Assembly (NCBI RefSeq): GCF_028453695.1
Contig: NC_135773.1
Span: 17,112,001 to 17,176,000 of the forward strand
Reading direction: 5' to 3'
Source of the DNA: Augochlora pura
Taxonomy: Eukaryota > Arthropoda > Insecta > Hymenoptera > Halictidae
Length of the DNA stretch: 64,000 nt
This document shows, piece after piece, positions 1 to 13,112 of the stretch (within the stretch, counting starts at the first letter, position 1; every line of letters starts with the position of its first letter). A model generated the notes under the pieces. The model did not search any database, was not told where the DNA came from, and worked only from the letters and a program-made list of their open reading frames with translations. The position numbers and the translations under genes are program-made.

Positions 1-943
1 TTCTGGTTCTTTCCGAACCAAGTGTCCTGTTTGCTCTAAGAAATAACTGAATAGTTTGAGATTAATTCAGGCACTCCTGACTCGTGTTGGAAATGAAAAT
101 GGTTTTTTATTCGAAAAGAATTCTAGCTGGTCGAAAAAACCCGCAGCATAAAATAGCAAATAAAATAGTGTATAAAATATCGACCATGTTCGTCCTGGGA
201 GGACTGCTCCAACAAAGAGAGAATTGCAAGAAATTCTTGCGCACTCGAATCATTAAGTCAGCTGTTCGACGAGCATACTCGTCACGAAGAGACGGCGGCA
301 TTTTGAGTTATGACGAGCCAGTTTCGCGTATCGTTGCCGACTTCTCCGATCCTGCCAGCAGATGATATTTTCAAGACAGAAAGTTCCAGAGGCGGCATAG
401 GAACGGTCCGATTTTTGAAGCTATCAAAGGCCGGCTCGTTAAGCGAACCCGTTCCGTACAGTGGTCGCCCATAGTCCACTCTATTTCAATAGCCGGTGTA
501 ATTGCTTGATAACTGATACACCTATTTCGCAAAGATTCCCGAGGACATTCCTCGGCGAACATCCCCGCTACAGATTACCCCGTGGCCCGGAGCGGTCTTG
601 TTCATCGTTCACCGAACAAATCACGCGAGTCATCCGTGTAACTCGGCCCCGAGGACAGGTTTAGCGTTTTTACCGTCGCCAAGATTTACGGCGGGAGGTA
701 AGACGAATCGGAGGAAGGGACAATTCCGGCCTAACAATTTCAGTTTTTCATACGCGTAAGCAGGATCTCCCAAGCTCTCTATGGTGCACGAGGCCTCTCG
801 CTCACGCTCTCCTTCGACGCCATAACGAGCAGATATGGTGGCTGGTCAAACACGACCCGGTGATTCTTTATGGGGCCATTAAAAGCCGCGCGCGGAGTCA
901 TAGTCGCACGGTAAACATTATTATAATCCGACTAGCGCACCAC

Positions 944-1010
944 GCCGCTCTGCATTGCTCTGCGCCGCTCTGCACCATTCTGCACCATTCTGCACCGCTC
1001 CGCGCCGTGC
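944..1010. repeat. 10-bp minisatellite, about 6.7 units, consensus GCACCGCTCT
   Basis: Successive ten-base units read GCCGCTCTGC, ATTGCTCTGC, GCCGCTCTGC, ACCATTCTGC (twice), ACCGCTCCGC and a partial GCCGTGC. The same unit occurs in reverse complement at 54827-54880. Confidence 0.85.
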
Positions 1011-1512
1011 CGATTACTTTACAAAGGCACCGGACGACTGCTTTAGGGTCGCGATTCCGCTTTACGAGCGCTGACACCAACGATGGGACCCGAGCCCTCT
1101 CGAGAGACGTCTTGATTCATGGACGGAAACCTCGGGTGCCTCGGGACGATTTGCAACGATCCTCTTCTGGGCACGAGCGCTTTGCTTGCAAGCCTGCCTC
1201 TCGAAACACTTGCATTTAATTAAAATGCTTTTCTGCCGATGACGGCTCGAGAATTCCCAGGGTTTATCGGGCGCATCGGCTCTAAAATAGTCAATGAATA
1301 GGGTGCGAGTTCACTGATGTCTTCACTTGAGATATTACCCCTGCGCTTCTAGCGATGCGTGGAATGGTTACTGTGCAGACTTCCATGAACCGATTGTAGA
1401 TCCTTTTCTCAAGGTCGTTTAGTTTCCTATAGATGTTCAATTATATATCTTTTTAGGGATAGAAAAATTATCCAACTATTTGCAGTAAATGTAAATGTTT
1501 CTAAAAATCTTA

Positions 1513-1730
1513 TTTAGCCCTCTACAGGATGCAAATAATTATTCATTTTTTGATAATTAAATTAAAGAAATTGCTGTTATACTAGGAACAACAGAAAGAT
1601 GGTCAGGTTTACATCAAGCGTCTTCAATAAATATGTTTTGAATAATTAATGAGCAAAGCTGCAAATGATCATAAAGATCGTTAGTTATTTTAATTTAGTC
1701 GTGAATTTAGTCCGCCGTCTGAGGGCTAAA
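1513..1730. mobile_element. Short inverted-repeat element, ends TTTAGCCCTC / GAGGGCTAAA
   Basis: The two ends are perfect 10-bp inverted repeats 218 bp apart. The interior is AT-rich without coding potential. The right end, read inward, is TTTAGCCCTCAGACGGCGGA, which resembles the right end of the TTAA element at 33088-33605 (TTAACCCTTTGACTACGGCG). A diverged relative at about 23975-24200 shares CTGTTATACTAGGAACA and an end with GAGGGC. It is therefore a non-autonomous DNA transposon relic, probably of the TTAA group with decayed target sites. Confidence 0.6.
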
Positions 1731-2064
1731 CAGTTACTACTATAGCCGTATAATTTGACATAATTATCTTGTATAAAATAATTCCTTACCTAATCGATGT
1801 TCGAGACGTGATAAAATGAAATCGGTCTTCATTAAAATAATTTACAAACATTACACATTTTGTACTTTCTACAAAAAACAATAGAACCCATATTGTCGAA
1901 CAAAATGCATAAAGAACTGTATTTTTTTCAAAAAGATAACAGTTTTACCAAAATCAAGGACAACTAAGTGCTTCGCAAAGAGAACAAATTACTATTGTAC
2001 AGTGGAGACTCCCTTACTGGAACATTTATTTTTACCATATTCTAGTATCCAAAGGTCCTATTAT

Positions 2065-2308
2065 TTAACCCTCTTAGTACCATCTAAAAGAGTCTGTATC
2101 TGAGCGAAATGTTTAAAACTCGTTTGGCGAAGTTTGATAAAGTTTCGTAAAGAAATTGCAAGAATTTTGAAAAGTCTGATAAATAAAAAATTCAAAAAAG
2201 GGAGAAGAAATAGGAAACGAAATTGTTGTTTAATAAAAATATTAAGAAAACTATCTTTCCAACAATAGCCAACAACGATATATCCTTGTTCGGTACTAAG
2301 AGGGTTAA
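2065..2308. mobile_element. TTAA-bounded MITE, 244 bp, perfect 17-bp terminal inverted repeats
   Basis: The left end TTAACCCTCTTAGTACC (2065-2081) and the right end GGTACTAAGAGGGTTAA (2292-2308) are exact reverse complements including the TTAA target. The interior is AT-rich and non-coding. TTAA targets and CCC-starting ends are typical of piggyBac-like and Kolobok-like elements; which of these mobilised it cannot be told. The intact ends suggest it is younger than most of its relatives here. Confidence 0.85.
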
Positions 2309-5300
2309 GCATTGTATTATTTACATACATTATCACCTAGTAGAGAATTACATTTTTAGACAATAGAATATTTTGGCATCAAGATGTTACAAAAACAAAC
2401 GTTCAGATAAGAGAGGTACTACGTTACATCCAGAACTAGAGATTTTTTCGAGCAGCAAATGCATCGCAGCGCTCAAAAAGAAACAATTAAAAACCGCACC
2501 GATGTTCGCAGTGTCGAAGAGAACGTCTGCAGACTGATGGAACGGCGCCTTTGTTTAAGAATCTCCGGAACAAAGGGGGATCGATATCATTGTCCCGCTG
2601 GCATGGATCTCCGATCAGACTAACGCCCGGATCGTGCAAATCAGGATTATCCACGGCTGGCTCTAGGATGTCACGTGGGTCAGCGTATGAGAAGCGTATC
2701 TGCCTCTAAATAGCATCGATTACTTTAATGGCCGCGATCATAATGCCGCGGATCGTGAAGCGCTCGCGGGTCGGTAGGTGTCAGGGATCGTGAAGCGTGG
2801 TGGCGAGCCCGGTAACCGGCCCGTTCCGTGTCTTTGTAACATAATCGGCTAAGTGTGGAACGTTAGCCACATTACAATAACGCTGAGAGCTCGCCAGAGC
2901 TAAAGTGGCCTCATAAGGAATCAATGTATCGTACATTGTCCACGGTTCTGCTCGGCGCGAATCCTCCTCGAGTCAGAAACCGTTTCGCGGAAGAGGATAG
3001 GCCTCTATTAAAGTGACGGCTAGCAAACCTTGTTCCCGGGATCGCCATGATAATCCTGCGATTTCGCGGCCTGCAATACGCGATACTGACCTACCTATTA
3101 CGTCGAAGCGCCATTTTTTTCAGCAATTCCAAGGAACAAAGACGATTCATTTTACGCTGCAACATTCGTTCCATGCTTGGACCAATGATGACTCATTCGA
3201 ACAAGTTATACTTGTACTGCAATCGCAATGTACGAAACATTTCGCTACTCATATTCATTACTGACATTTATCTAAGTAACGAAGTTCAAAGTCACTTAAG
3301 AAGAGGGAGGGCATTCCGCTAAAAATGAAATACTAGTAGCTTTCCGGATAAAATATTGGAAGAATATATTTATACAGTATTTTTTACACAGAATCGAATA
3401 ATGCAAAAATTAATTCTCCTGCTTCCATCGTTGAGTAAGAAAAAAGACTTTTTCGGAACAATATTATCAGACTGCAAAATTTATACACAATTTTTGTTCA
3501 ATGTCTCGTACACAAATCATAAGAAAATTTCAGCTTGAAAGTTTTATTTTTCTTCAATGAAATTTTCAGCATGCATGTAAGTTACCGAAAAGTGCTAAAT
3601 GCGTATTTTGAATTTCGTTTTACACTTTTTTTCTTTCAAATAATAGTCAAATTTAGAACAAGTTTTACAGTGAAGCAGCCCCTCTAACATTTACAGAAAA
3701 ATTCAAATCATTTAGACCAGATTCTAAAAAATTATACCATTTTAACAGCGTTCACTCGATTTTTGCTTTCCACTCTGTTATAATACGAATGATACGAAGT
3801 TTAAGTAAATCCAAGCTTGTCATTATTATAGAGCAATGCGCGTTAATTGCGTTTCATTCTCGGCAGTTCCAGCGTTATATAGGCCAAGATTCTAAACAAT
3901 TTTTATCGGAACAATAATTGCGTTCGTTCCTAGTTTCCGAGATATTCGCAATGGGAAACGATCATTCGCCGCTGCGAAATCCGCGAACGATGAAATTCCA
4001 TTGCAAGCCAAAAGGCTTTTTCTGTTTGGAAACATAGGCTCCTTCGTTCGGTATAGAAGTCGCATTTTCCTTCGGCTAGTTTTTAAATCCTGCGAACGTT
4101 CTTCACGATCGCGTTCGAAAGGGATATCTCGTTGGGATAATTGTTCGCGGGGCATACTTACTCGGCGATTGCGTTCCGTGACGTCAATATCGGCGAGCAG
4201 ATAGACAGCGGCGGAGCGTGCTGGGCCGGTTGTGTGAAAATATTTGCGAGCGTGCGTGTTCGAATCGAGAAGGAATGCGAGTGCGTGCCGGGTCGGTCCT
4301 CACGGAATTTCTGCCCCCGATTTCTAGAGCGAACGCGAGAGAAGGAAGAGACGCGGCCAGATCCCGGCAACGAGACGTTTCGCGTGGCTAGGCCAATGGA
4401 ATAATTGAGAGAGGATGCGTTATGGGAAAGTGTGCCCGCTATGCTAACCGGGCTCGCAGTATCTCCCAGAGTCCCAGCGGCCGCGGACAAAAACTTAATT
4501 ACCGTTCGCCACGGATAAATGAATGGTAATTGCCGCGGATAATCGCGTGCGAGGGTACGGCAACGAGCATGTAGAAATTTTGCTCGGTATCGGCGGAATT
4601 ATACGGGAAACCTTCTTCGGGAACTAAATGTTTTGATCACCGGCCACGATGTTTCCAGTAAGCTGCGTTTCACAGTCGCTCGGAAAGTAGCCGCGGCTAT
4701 TTGCATACTTCAAGAAGCTGCGCGGAAAGAAGCGGCCTTTCGGAATTTTTATCTTGGGAACGGTGTGACTTCTTTCAATAAATGCTTACGTGTTTAAAAT
4801 GACACTGTTTAGAGAATACGGTGTAATTTTTTCATTTAAAAATATTCATCTAATGCAAAGTTATGGAAGATTTATATGGAACCTGTTAAAAAGTCACTTC
4901 TCAGGTCAAAATTCATTAGAATTTGATTGGAAAAATTAGATTTTCTGTCTTTTTATTCTGGTACACCTCTCAAATTGCTACTCGTTGATTGCTTTGTAAA
5001 TTAAAGATGACCACGTACAGTACTGAAGATAGCGTTCTTAAATAATGTATTTTATTTTATTCTTCTCAAGTAAATCCAATATTAAATTAAAAAGTTAAAG
5101 TAAAAAGTTATTGTACTACAATTAACAATGATTTAATCTAACCATCCAAGTTCCTCATGTCTTCTTATACTCAATAAACTTACTCAATAAACATTCAACA
5201 AATTTACTCATAATTCCACGAGGTAATTGATTGTAAGTCAACAAACCAAAAGAGAAAGGAATCCACGTTCTTCTTGTACATATGCCATCATTTAGTCGCT

Positions 5301-6149
5301 CTGTTTCCTTGTTTATTTATATAAACAAACGAACCTCTTCTTTCATCTTTTGCGTCCAATGTATTTTTCTATAAAAAACATAATGTTTCGTATGATTTTT
5401 TCATAAATGTACAATTACCAAGAAAGAGTACATTCGTCGTCACTAAATGTTGGTGAATTTTGGAGGATTGAATTATTCGAGATGCGCCATCTTTTTGTCG
5501 CGGAGTGTATACGGTTAAATACATCCAGCGTGTACAGTCGTGTTTGCAAATCCGCGAGGCTTCGCGTTAAATAATGCGTCACTCGGCTCGGCAGGTTATA
5601 CTTACGCGCGTCCGTTTAGTCACCCGATGTCACGTTCCTCGTGAACGCCTCGGGCGAGGAACGAGGCACTCCGGGTCTTTTTCTCGTGGTCGCGAGCACG
5701 TAGATCGCTATCAGGTCGTTAAAAAAAACTCGAATCAACGTGTCTGACTAATCAGCAGGCTTCGTCTATCCGCGGATCGTGGCAGTCGCTTTTTGTCCTT
5801 CGCTGATCGATTAACCTCTTTGAGGACGCTTTTTTGCCGTACTAGGACGACTTCAGTTTCCGGTTTGGTCATACGTCGAACGGTTCCAGTAATTTGCTGA
5901 CTGCTCTCTATTTATAGTCTCGTCGTCCCTTAACCTGCGCGCGGAGACCGATTCACACGATTACGGATTCAACTGTGCCACGTTTTTACGAGAAACCGGC
6001 ATTGCTTGTAATCGCTTGCTCTTGACCTCGTTGAAAACTTAAGGAACGATACGGACAGAACAAATTCCAGAAAACTGAAAAATCTGCTATAAAAATGATA
6101 CATAATTTTCTTTTTCTCCATCTCTGTTAATTTATTTGTGCGACTTGTT
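2309..6149. other. Non-coding, mixed composition
   Basis: A GC-richer block at 2500-3100 and another at 3900-4760 alternate with AT-rich DNA. Short overlapping open frames occur on both strands without recognisable motifs. A weak, single end of the TA-bounded GACTGC family lies at about 3468. I see no exon, RNA gene or array that I can support. Confidence 0.5.
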
Positions 6150-6373
6150 TATACATACTTTTTTGATCGTTTATACGTACGTGTCACGCTGATCGGATTT
6201 AATTTGCGTTGAACGAACAGTGACATATGATACGCAAGATTGAGAAGGAAAACGAAGTTAATTATTTTCTAAAGTTTAGATATATGTGACATAATAAGGT
6301 TTTTATTGTATGCGGGGATAAAAAAAAATAAATATATAACTTTGGTGACTGAGAGAAGACTATAAAGAGTTAA
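6150..6373. mobile_element. TTAA-group MITE relic, relative of the copy at 34591
   Basis: From about 6170 the sequence aligns with 34610-34831 in the same orientation. Shared blocks include GTGTCAYGCTGRTCGG, AAGATTRAGAAGGAAAA and ATAACTTTGGT, and both copies end in AAAGAGTTAA or AAAGGGTTAA. The left end is decayed and its limit is approximate. There is no coding capacity. Confidence 0.65.
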
Positions 6374-7570
6374 TATCATATTATTCTAATACAGGAATTT
6401 GCTCTTGGCGATCAAATAAATATTACTATTAGACTGCGGGTATTTATACAAAATAAAAGTGTTACCGACCAATTGCATCGAACAGAGGTTAAATAAAATT
6501 ATCTTTCTTCTTTTGATACTTTCAACGAATTGTAGATGATGGTACAATATTATTACATATGTCCCATACCTTTGTTGTTTACTGTCTTGCTTAATCACTT
6601 TAATCTTAAAATTATTAATAGATTACGAATTTGACGCCGTCATGGCGAAAATGACTATAAAATATAAGATTGAAAGAATTTTACTTCCTTGCAGTCGATT
6701 TAGAAAATTTCGATTCTCAAACCTGTCGCGACTGCTTACGATTCGCAATAAATTATCCATCTTGGTGAACTCTAAACGGCTTCCAGATTTCATTAATTGG
6801 AAAAGAACAAGGCCGGAACGGGCTTTGACCCGTACGAACGATCCCCAACGATTTTTCTACCCGATTGGAAACTTCGATCGGATACTTTCGAGTGGTGACG
6901 TGCTCGCTCGGTCTGCCGGGCTGAAATCGTGGTAGAAAAAATGACCGGCAATTTATTAGTAGTACGTTTGCGGCTAGAAGACCCGTTCCGGATGCTTGAG
7001 CTAGGAAAGAGAGGCCGACCGAGCCGGGTGAAGGGTGGCCCCAGCCTCGTATATTCGACTTTAAGTGAAAGTACTTAAACTGTATACCGTTCTCCTAATT
7101 ATCAGAAGTTTAGCCGGCGACCGGACTCATCTGTCGTAAACGTCGGCCGCGAGATAACCGTATCGGCGGATTATAAACCGAGGCAAAGACCTGCGGAGAA
7201 TCGAGGGAGAACGAAAGAGTGACAGAGAGATGTAGAGAGAAAGAGGGAGACCCGAACCACCGATAACAATTTTACGACCGCGTTGATTGCGGCGGCAAAC
7301 TAAGTCTCTGACATCAGCGTAGAAGAGTAACCGCTAGATATTCTTCGAATTGAACGAAAGCAGGGACCTAGGATATCCACGTGCGCGCACCGCTGTTCCA
7401 TGGGACAAATGCAGGAAAAGTTTTGTAAAATGTTGGAAGGCCCGTTACCCTTTCGGTAAACAAGAGGGTTGATTAAAACGCGAAGAAGGTCTCTATCTTT
7501 CGGGGAAACGGTCCGTTAGGCATTCTTCTGACCACCGTTCGGTATGATGGAGGATAGGGGGAGTAAAAGG

Positions 7571-7590
7571 GAGGGCTGTCGACAGCCCTC
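7571..7590. repeat. Perfect 20-bp palindrome
   Basis: GAGGGCTGTCGACAGCCCTC equals its own reverse complement over all 20 bases, centred on a SalI-type GTCGAC. The match stops at both edges. Its function is unknown; it may be a dimeric protein site or chance. Confidence 0.8.
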
Positions 7591-9361
7591 TTGTCGTTAT
7601 TAAAGGACCGGACGCTAGTCGTCGACAGCCGCCGCGCGTGCGCCGAAACCGCAACCCCGAAGCCGCACGCTAATTATTTATTCTTCGTTATGCCTTCCTT
7701 TCAACGTAGCGTGACCATTCTTTTTGCCTGTCGCCACTCGCGATTCGTCTGTGTCATTGTCGTCGACTTCCTTACGCCACTCTGCCAACCCCTTCGTCAT
7801 CGAGATTGCCTTTGATTCGTCGACTTGCCCTCGACTGCAAGTGATCACCTGATTTCATCGTCGCATTTGTTCAACGATTATTAACACGTTACGAATGATT
7901 AAAAATAGTAATTTTCTTCATTGCTTGTGAAGTAAAATTTGAAACAACAAATTCAATCATAAAATGTATTGTTATAATTGAATCTAAATCAAATTTATCT
8001 CGATTGAAGTAACATATCTTATAATTTAATTTATCTGTTTGGCCAAGTGACTAACAATTTTAAAAAATAGTTAGAAAATAAAATTTATTGGGTACCGTTT
8101 AGCCTCTTTAGGGGTGAATTTTTATAATAGGAAACAATCTATTTAATTTTTTCTTTTTTATTTATCATCCATTTCATCTCATTCGATCAGGTTTTTTCGA
8201 TATTGCTGACGGATTCTGTAGGGAATAGTTTTTCAACTGATGCTCATTGTCTTTACACTTATAGTAATTATAATTTTCAGGAAACTAATCGTACACATAC
8301 GTAGCAGTATCCCTGCAGAGGTTAGAAAATACATCATGAACTGAAACTCTTATATTCTGGTAGATAATGGTATAATAAAAAACAGATTATTGGCTTGATA
8401 TATGTATAAATGAAAATGCTCTTTCCTTTTCACTGACAGATATTCTGTGAAACATACATAACCATTCGACAGATGTCGCGAATATCATGAGAAAATTATA
8501 AGGGCACAATCATGGGAAATATTTAAATAGATTAGAACGCTGCTGAAGGAGCTACCATCATAAACATTGTATAGGATCTAACAGAGCTTGATCTCACCTT
8601 TGCGGAACGATGCGCATTAGCCAATTTTATTGTTGGTTAGATTTAATATTAAAAGCATCTCTATCCCATAACGCGAAGAGCGAATTACCATTACAAATCC
8701 ACGTCTCGAACACTACAAAGTGTCGTAATGTATTCCACCGGGTTTTTTAAACGCCTCGCATCTTGGAGGCTCTATCTGCCGCGCTAGCTTCACACGAATC
8801 AATGTAAAATAATTGACTAGACCGCTGTTCAGCAATTAGCGCAACAGTGGGGTGAGGAGCGGTCTATTAATTTAAATAGATCGTCGGAGTGATAGCAATC
8901 GTTTACGTGTTTACTGTCGGATGTCCGGTTTCACGCTGCTCAACCACGGTGTACAACTTTGTTGCAAGCGGAATAATTTTCTAAAAATTGCTTCACACGA
9001 TCCGAGCTTCTTTGAAATGTCGGAAGAATTGCAAAAATAATAATTTATTTCCGTATACGCAGAAAGAATCCTTTGACACGGAAGAAGATATACAGAGTAT
9101 GCCTTTACACGAGTACAATAAAAATGGAAAAAGAGTATAAAAAATGAAAAAATATATATAAATTGCTCGATAAAATTATAGCATAAAAAAATTGTGGCTA
9201 AATTTTAATTTAGAAGTTGGCCAAATTTTATTGACGATTACTCGACGAAAAATCATCGCAGGCTGATGATCGGTTTTTTAAATTATAGCTCGAAATTACA
9301 CCTTGAAGCACAGTTTCTCGCTTTCAAGTTAGACGCACCTCCACCACTGTAACTCTATCAC

Positions 9362-9392
9362 TTTCAATGTGACAATGTTTGTCACATTGAAA
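9362..9392. repeat. Perfect 14-bp stem hairpin with 3-base loop
   Basis: TTTCAATGTGACAA and TTGTCACATTGAAA flank the loop TGT. The stem has no mismatches. The DNA around it is AT-rich and non-coding. It is too short for an ordinary pre-miRNA. Confidence 0.85.
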
Positions 9393-10194
9393 ATTGCCAA
9401 GTTCGTCGAAATATACGAACATTGCAAAATTTTGTGGAAAATGCCACGTACATCGAAATGAGGTTTCAACCATTCCCTTTAATTTAAAAGACAAGAAACT
9501 CGACTGCGATTTAAGTTACAACACATTGAAGTAACCCTTGCATTTCTGTCATCGACATTGGCTTTATCTGCATACGTATTATAAAACGTGCTAAATTACT
9601 GTGTTAACTAACTCGTGGACAATTTTTCTAAAAAAGCAAAGGTAGCATGCTACAATTTATTCTAGTCGAATCTTCGTACGGCTACGATTCCGTGGATTTT
9701 CGAGGAGATAGAAAATTCGCTTTCGGTTCTTGTTGGTATGGATCCGGAGCACTCTGCGGCGGAAAGCGAGGCAAGCAGCGGGGCCCGGAGCGATTCCGCT
9801 CGCCAGATGCGTCCGTGGCCCCTGGGCCCGGGCCCCGGTGCGTTTTTCTACCTGGAGGGCGTCCAATTGGGCGCAACACATGGCGCCGCTCGGCGTGCCG
9901 CCAATTCGTCTCGACTCGTATCCACGGTGAAAACAAGTCTTGCCGCGTTACCGACACAATGGGGTTCTGTACACCGAGCCGACGTGCATTTAATTGAGTC
10001 GACGTTCGCCGCGAAAAAATCCGCTCTGGACGGAGGACACGCTGCCATTTCCGAGAAAATTGGCCGGAATGAGAATGTACTCCTCCCATCACCGTACAGA
10101 GATATCGCGCGCCTTATTTATTGAATCATCCTCTCCGGACCAATCTAAATTCTATGCGACCGTGACAAAAATAAATATTGAAAAGAAGATTAAA

Positions 10195-10470
10195 TGGAAG
10201 AGAGAAAATAAAATAATTTTGGGATGACAACTGATAATTATAGGAAAATAGGATAAGCAATAGGATAAGCAATAGGATAACTAGTGGGATGACTAATAAT
10301 TATAGGAAAATAAAATAATTGTGGATGATAAAATAGTTGAGGAAACATGAAATAATTAACGGATGATTCAATAGTTGAAGGGAGATCATATTTGATGGAA
10401 GATAAAATAATTATAGCAAGTGAAAATAATTTGAAGAAGATAAAATAATTGTAGAAAGATGAAACAATCC
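10195..10470. repeat. Degenerate AT-rich tandem repeat
   Basis: Opens with an 11-bp unit close to AATAGGATAAG, near-perfectly repeated at about 10245-10280. It continues with variants of GATAAAATAATTGTGGA at spacings of roughly 30 bp. There is no coding value. Confidence 0.65.
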
Positions 10471-11056
10471 TGGAGAGAAGATGTTTGTCTGACACCCATT
10501 CCTCGCACGAAATTTTTGCATAGAGGCCCGCGGTCTATTAGGAGGAGCATCCATCTGGCTGTTTTTCATCAATGTGTCCAAAGTAGTTGTATATTTTGTA
10601 CTGATCGATTCACAACGGGGCGTGATTCTCGAAAAAAACCGTGCCCCTCCTGCTCGGGCCCCATTGTCCCGGCCGCTGGCAGAGGCTACACGCTTTTCAT
10701 CGTTAACAAGCATGCTAAACAACGTTCGCCTGCTGCCGATGGCTTCTGGGAGCGCGTTCGAATTTTTCTACCGTAACGACAACTGGAAGAGCCCGCCACT
10801 GTTTGCCACAGTTCGCAAAAACGTTGCGCACTTCTTTCCCATTCTTCTGGTTCAACTTGGGCATTGAAAGGCAAACAAGATGGATTTTCCTACAGTCGGT
10901 TTTTAAATAATTCGTTCGTTTCGTAGAGTTTCGAATGTTCTTATGAATCTTGAGTGATAAAAATAGTGACATTAAAAGAGGCTCGCGAGGATCAAAAACA
11001 AAACATACATGAAATATATTGGATTATGCGAGTGGAGATGACTGGAGTAATTGTAT

Positions 11057-11269
11057 TAGGTCTTCCGGAAACTATTGTCGGCTAATGTCATGTCAAGTTT
11101 TAATAAGTATTTGAGACAAATATTTTTCAGGAATGTTATTTACAAATTGCCATTGCGCTGGCTAGAAGTCCCAGGTATCGAAATTAAATTGTATAATAAA
11201 TATTATTAAACGTACCAAAAATTGATTATATTCTTTCACTTTGCAGATAGAAATTTCCTAGTAGACCTA
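11057..11269. mobile_element. Mariner-like MITE, 213 bp, TA target, ends GGTCTWCCGGAAA
   Basis: The left end is TAGGTCTTCCGGAAAC and the right end TTTCCTAGTAGACCTA. It aligns along its length with 43616-43826 in the same orientation, including the initial block and CAGATAGAATTT near the right end. TA flanks and GGTCTAC-type ends fit Tc1/mariner non-autonomous elements. No transposase remains. Confidence 0.75.
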
Positions 11270-12950
11270 ATATAAACTAAGGTAACAATGCTCTTAAATT
11301 CTCTTAATACTTTCATTATGCTGTACTTCTTTCGTCAGTTCTTGCGGTAAATGCATAGAACTCACAGTCTAGTTACAAGCTGAAGTGGTCGCCAATGGAT
11401 TGAAATTCGTTGAAAATCGTCGACACTTTATTCGAATGACCTCCGACAGGAATTTCAATGCGGGGCTAGTCGACGGTTTCGACGCGATCGGGACGATCGC
11501 GACCGATCTACGTGAAAAGACAGTCGGGGAACGCGCACGGGGGAGCGATGCAGAGCGTGATTGTGAAATCGGCAGCATTAGCAGGCTCGCATTTACCGCG
11601 ATTCCAGCGGGGATCGTCGAGTTAACGACAACCAGGCGGACGACAAAAAGCGTGCTCGGCGTTATTACCTCGAAATGAGGCATCCCGATGGTATGCCTAC
11701 GGTTGAAGCATGGGGACGGCTGTTTGTGCGCGTGTTCGCACTCTCTCGGCACCCCTTCGATGCGAGTCGCAGCGATCGCGTGGCTCCGCGTGTCACTTTG
11801 CGCCGTATGAATAATTAATGGGGCCCCGTTTACGTTTCATTTTCCCGGCTGGTTTTCATTTTTCTCTTTGGCCGCGATTCCCGCGCGGTCGGTCGACACG
11901 TTTCCGGAATGGGGAGAGAGAAAAAAAGGTTGATAGGAGCCTCGTCACGGCTCATTGCCACCGCGTGATTGTCACGATTGCGTTCTTTATCCGCCGCGTA
12001 ATTGCATGTCCAGTTTCTCTTTGCGCGCGGCGACGGAACACGTCGATCGAAAGAATCGAATTAAACGTTGTGACAGAAAAATGCCTCGACCAGTTACGAC
12101 GTTGGTCGAACCTCCGGCGAGTTTCCAAACGATTCCCCGCCAAAGTGTAGCGCGCAATGCCGCCAGAAACCGAACAAGTTAAATTGGCACCGACAAATGG
12201 TGTACCGGATGTTCCGTTTGGAATCGATGCCACGTTCCTGCGTCATCTCTTGAACGACTATGTTGAAACGATTACGTCGTCAGGCAGACCGGGCATGGTT
12301 GCGCTAATTACCTCGCGCACCAGCCGACGAGTTCGATTCAGCTGTGCACGGTACAATGTTTACAGTTACGCGCGTAATTAAGTGCATATAATTATGGAAA
12401 TATGGTGCGCGCGCTCCGAGACTAGGCGAGGGCAGAACAAATTGTCCTAGGCGCGAGCGAGCGCTCGCCGATTCCGTTACTCTCTCGTTAGCGACGCTGG
12501 CGACGAAACTATTAATCGACTGTCGTCTCGTGACGAGATCGTATTTAATTTACATCGATTGGAAATGGTCGCAATCTACAGCGATCGGTTTCGATTTCCT
12601 GGACAACTACGCGAGGCTTTAGTTTACAGCTGCTGCACCGGAGACTGGACTTTTCTATTAACTCTTCGAACGCATACGATTCGAAAAAGATTAAATAAGC
12701 AAATTGCACAGAATACACCGTTATGAGAGCAGAAAATTCACTGCAACATCTTCAATTTTAATCATATTAGTTTGAAAAATATTTAATAGTTTCGAAATTA
12801 ATTAGATCTTGATAAGAAGTATATAACGAGGATTTTTAGGATGTCAAAGGAAAATTCTTTCAAAAAGTATAAATACCTCTACTGCAGGTAATACGTTAAT
12901 CATAACAGTGTTAACAATTTACCAATAGGTTATGCCAACTAATTACAATA
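11270..12950. other. Non-coding, CpG-rich block
   Basis: Bases 11380-12660 are GC- and CpG-rich, with short overlapping open frames on both strands and no motif. This may be a regulatory island, but nothing specific can be shown. Confidence 0.4.
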
Positions 12951-13112
12951 TTAACCCTTTGCACTCGAATGATAACTCTGAGGCGCCAATAAAAAATACC
13001 ATGTCCTAAAATCAATTTCATATTATCAAATTTATTCGTATCTCACTATATTAGAAGTCAATATAGACGTTTTGGATTTAGGATTAAAATAACTTCGAGG
13101 GTAAAGGGTTAA
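12951..13112. mobile_element. TTAA-bounded MITE, 162 bp
   Basis: The left end TTAACCCTTTGCACTCGAA and the inverted right end TTAACCCTTTACCCTCGAA match at 16 of 19 positions, with TTAA on both sides. The interior near the right end (TTTTGGATTTAGGATTAAAA) resembles that of the element at 29200-29405, placing both in one family. Confidence 0.8.

Larger units (their letters stand above)
1..2064. other. Non-coding: GC-rich block followed by AT-rich block
   Basis: Bases 500-1250 are GC-rich and hold a 10-bp minisatellite (944-1010). From about 1400 the DNA turns AT-rich and contains one inverted-repeat element (1513-1730). No frame has protein-like composition over useful length. If the gene on the minus strand at 20.7-21.3 kb continues leftward, this could be intron, but nothing here proves it. 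Confidence 0.5.
6374..11056. other. Non-coding, with palindromes and a degenerate AT repeat
   Basis: Holds one end of the TA-bounded family at 6430 (TAGACTGCGGGTATTTATAC), a perfect 20-bp palindrome at 7571-7590, a hairpin at 9362-9392 and a degenerate tandem repeat at about 10195-10470. A GC-rich patch at 9700-10080 is open in five frames at once, which marks composition rather than a gene. No exon was recognised. Confidence 0.5.
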
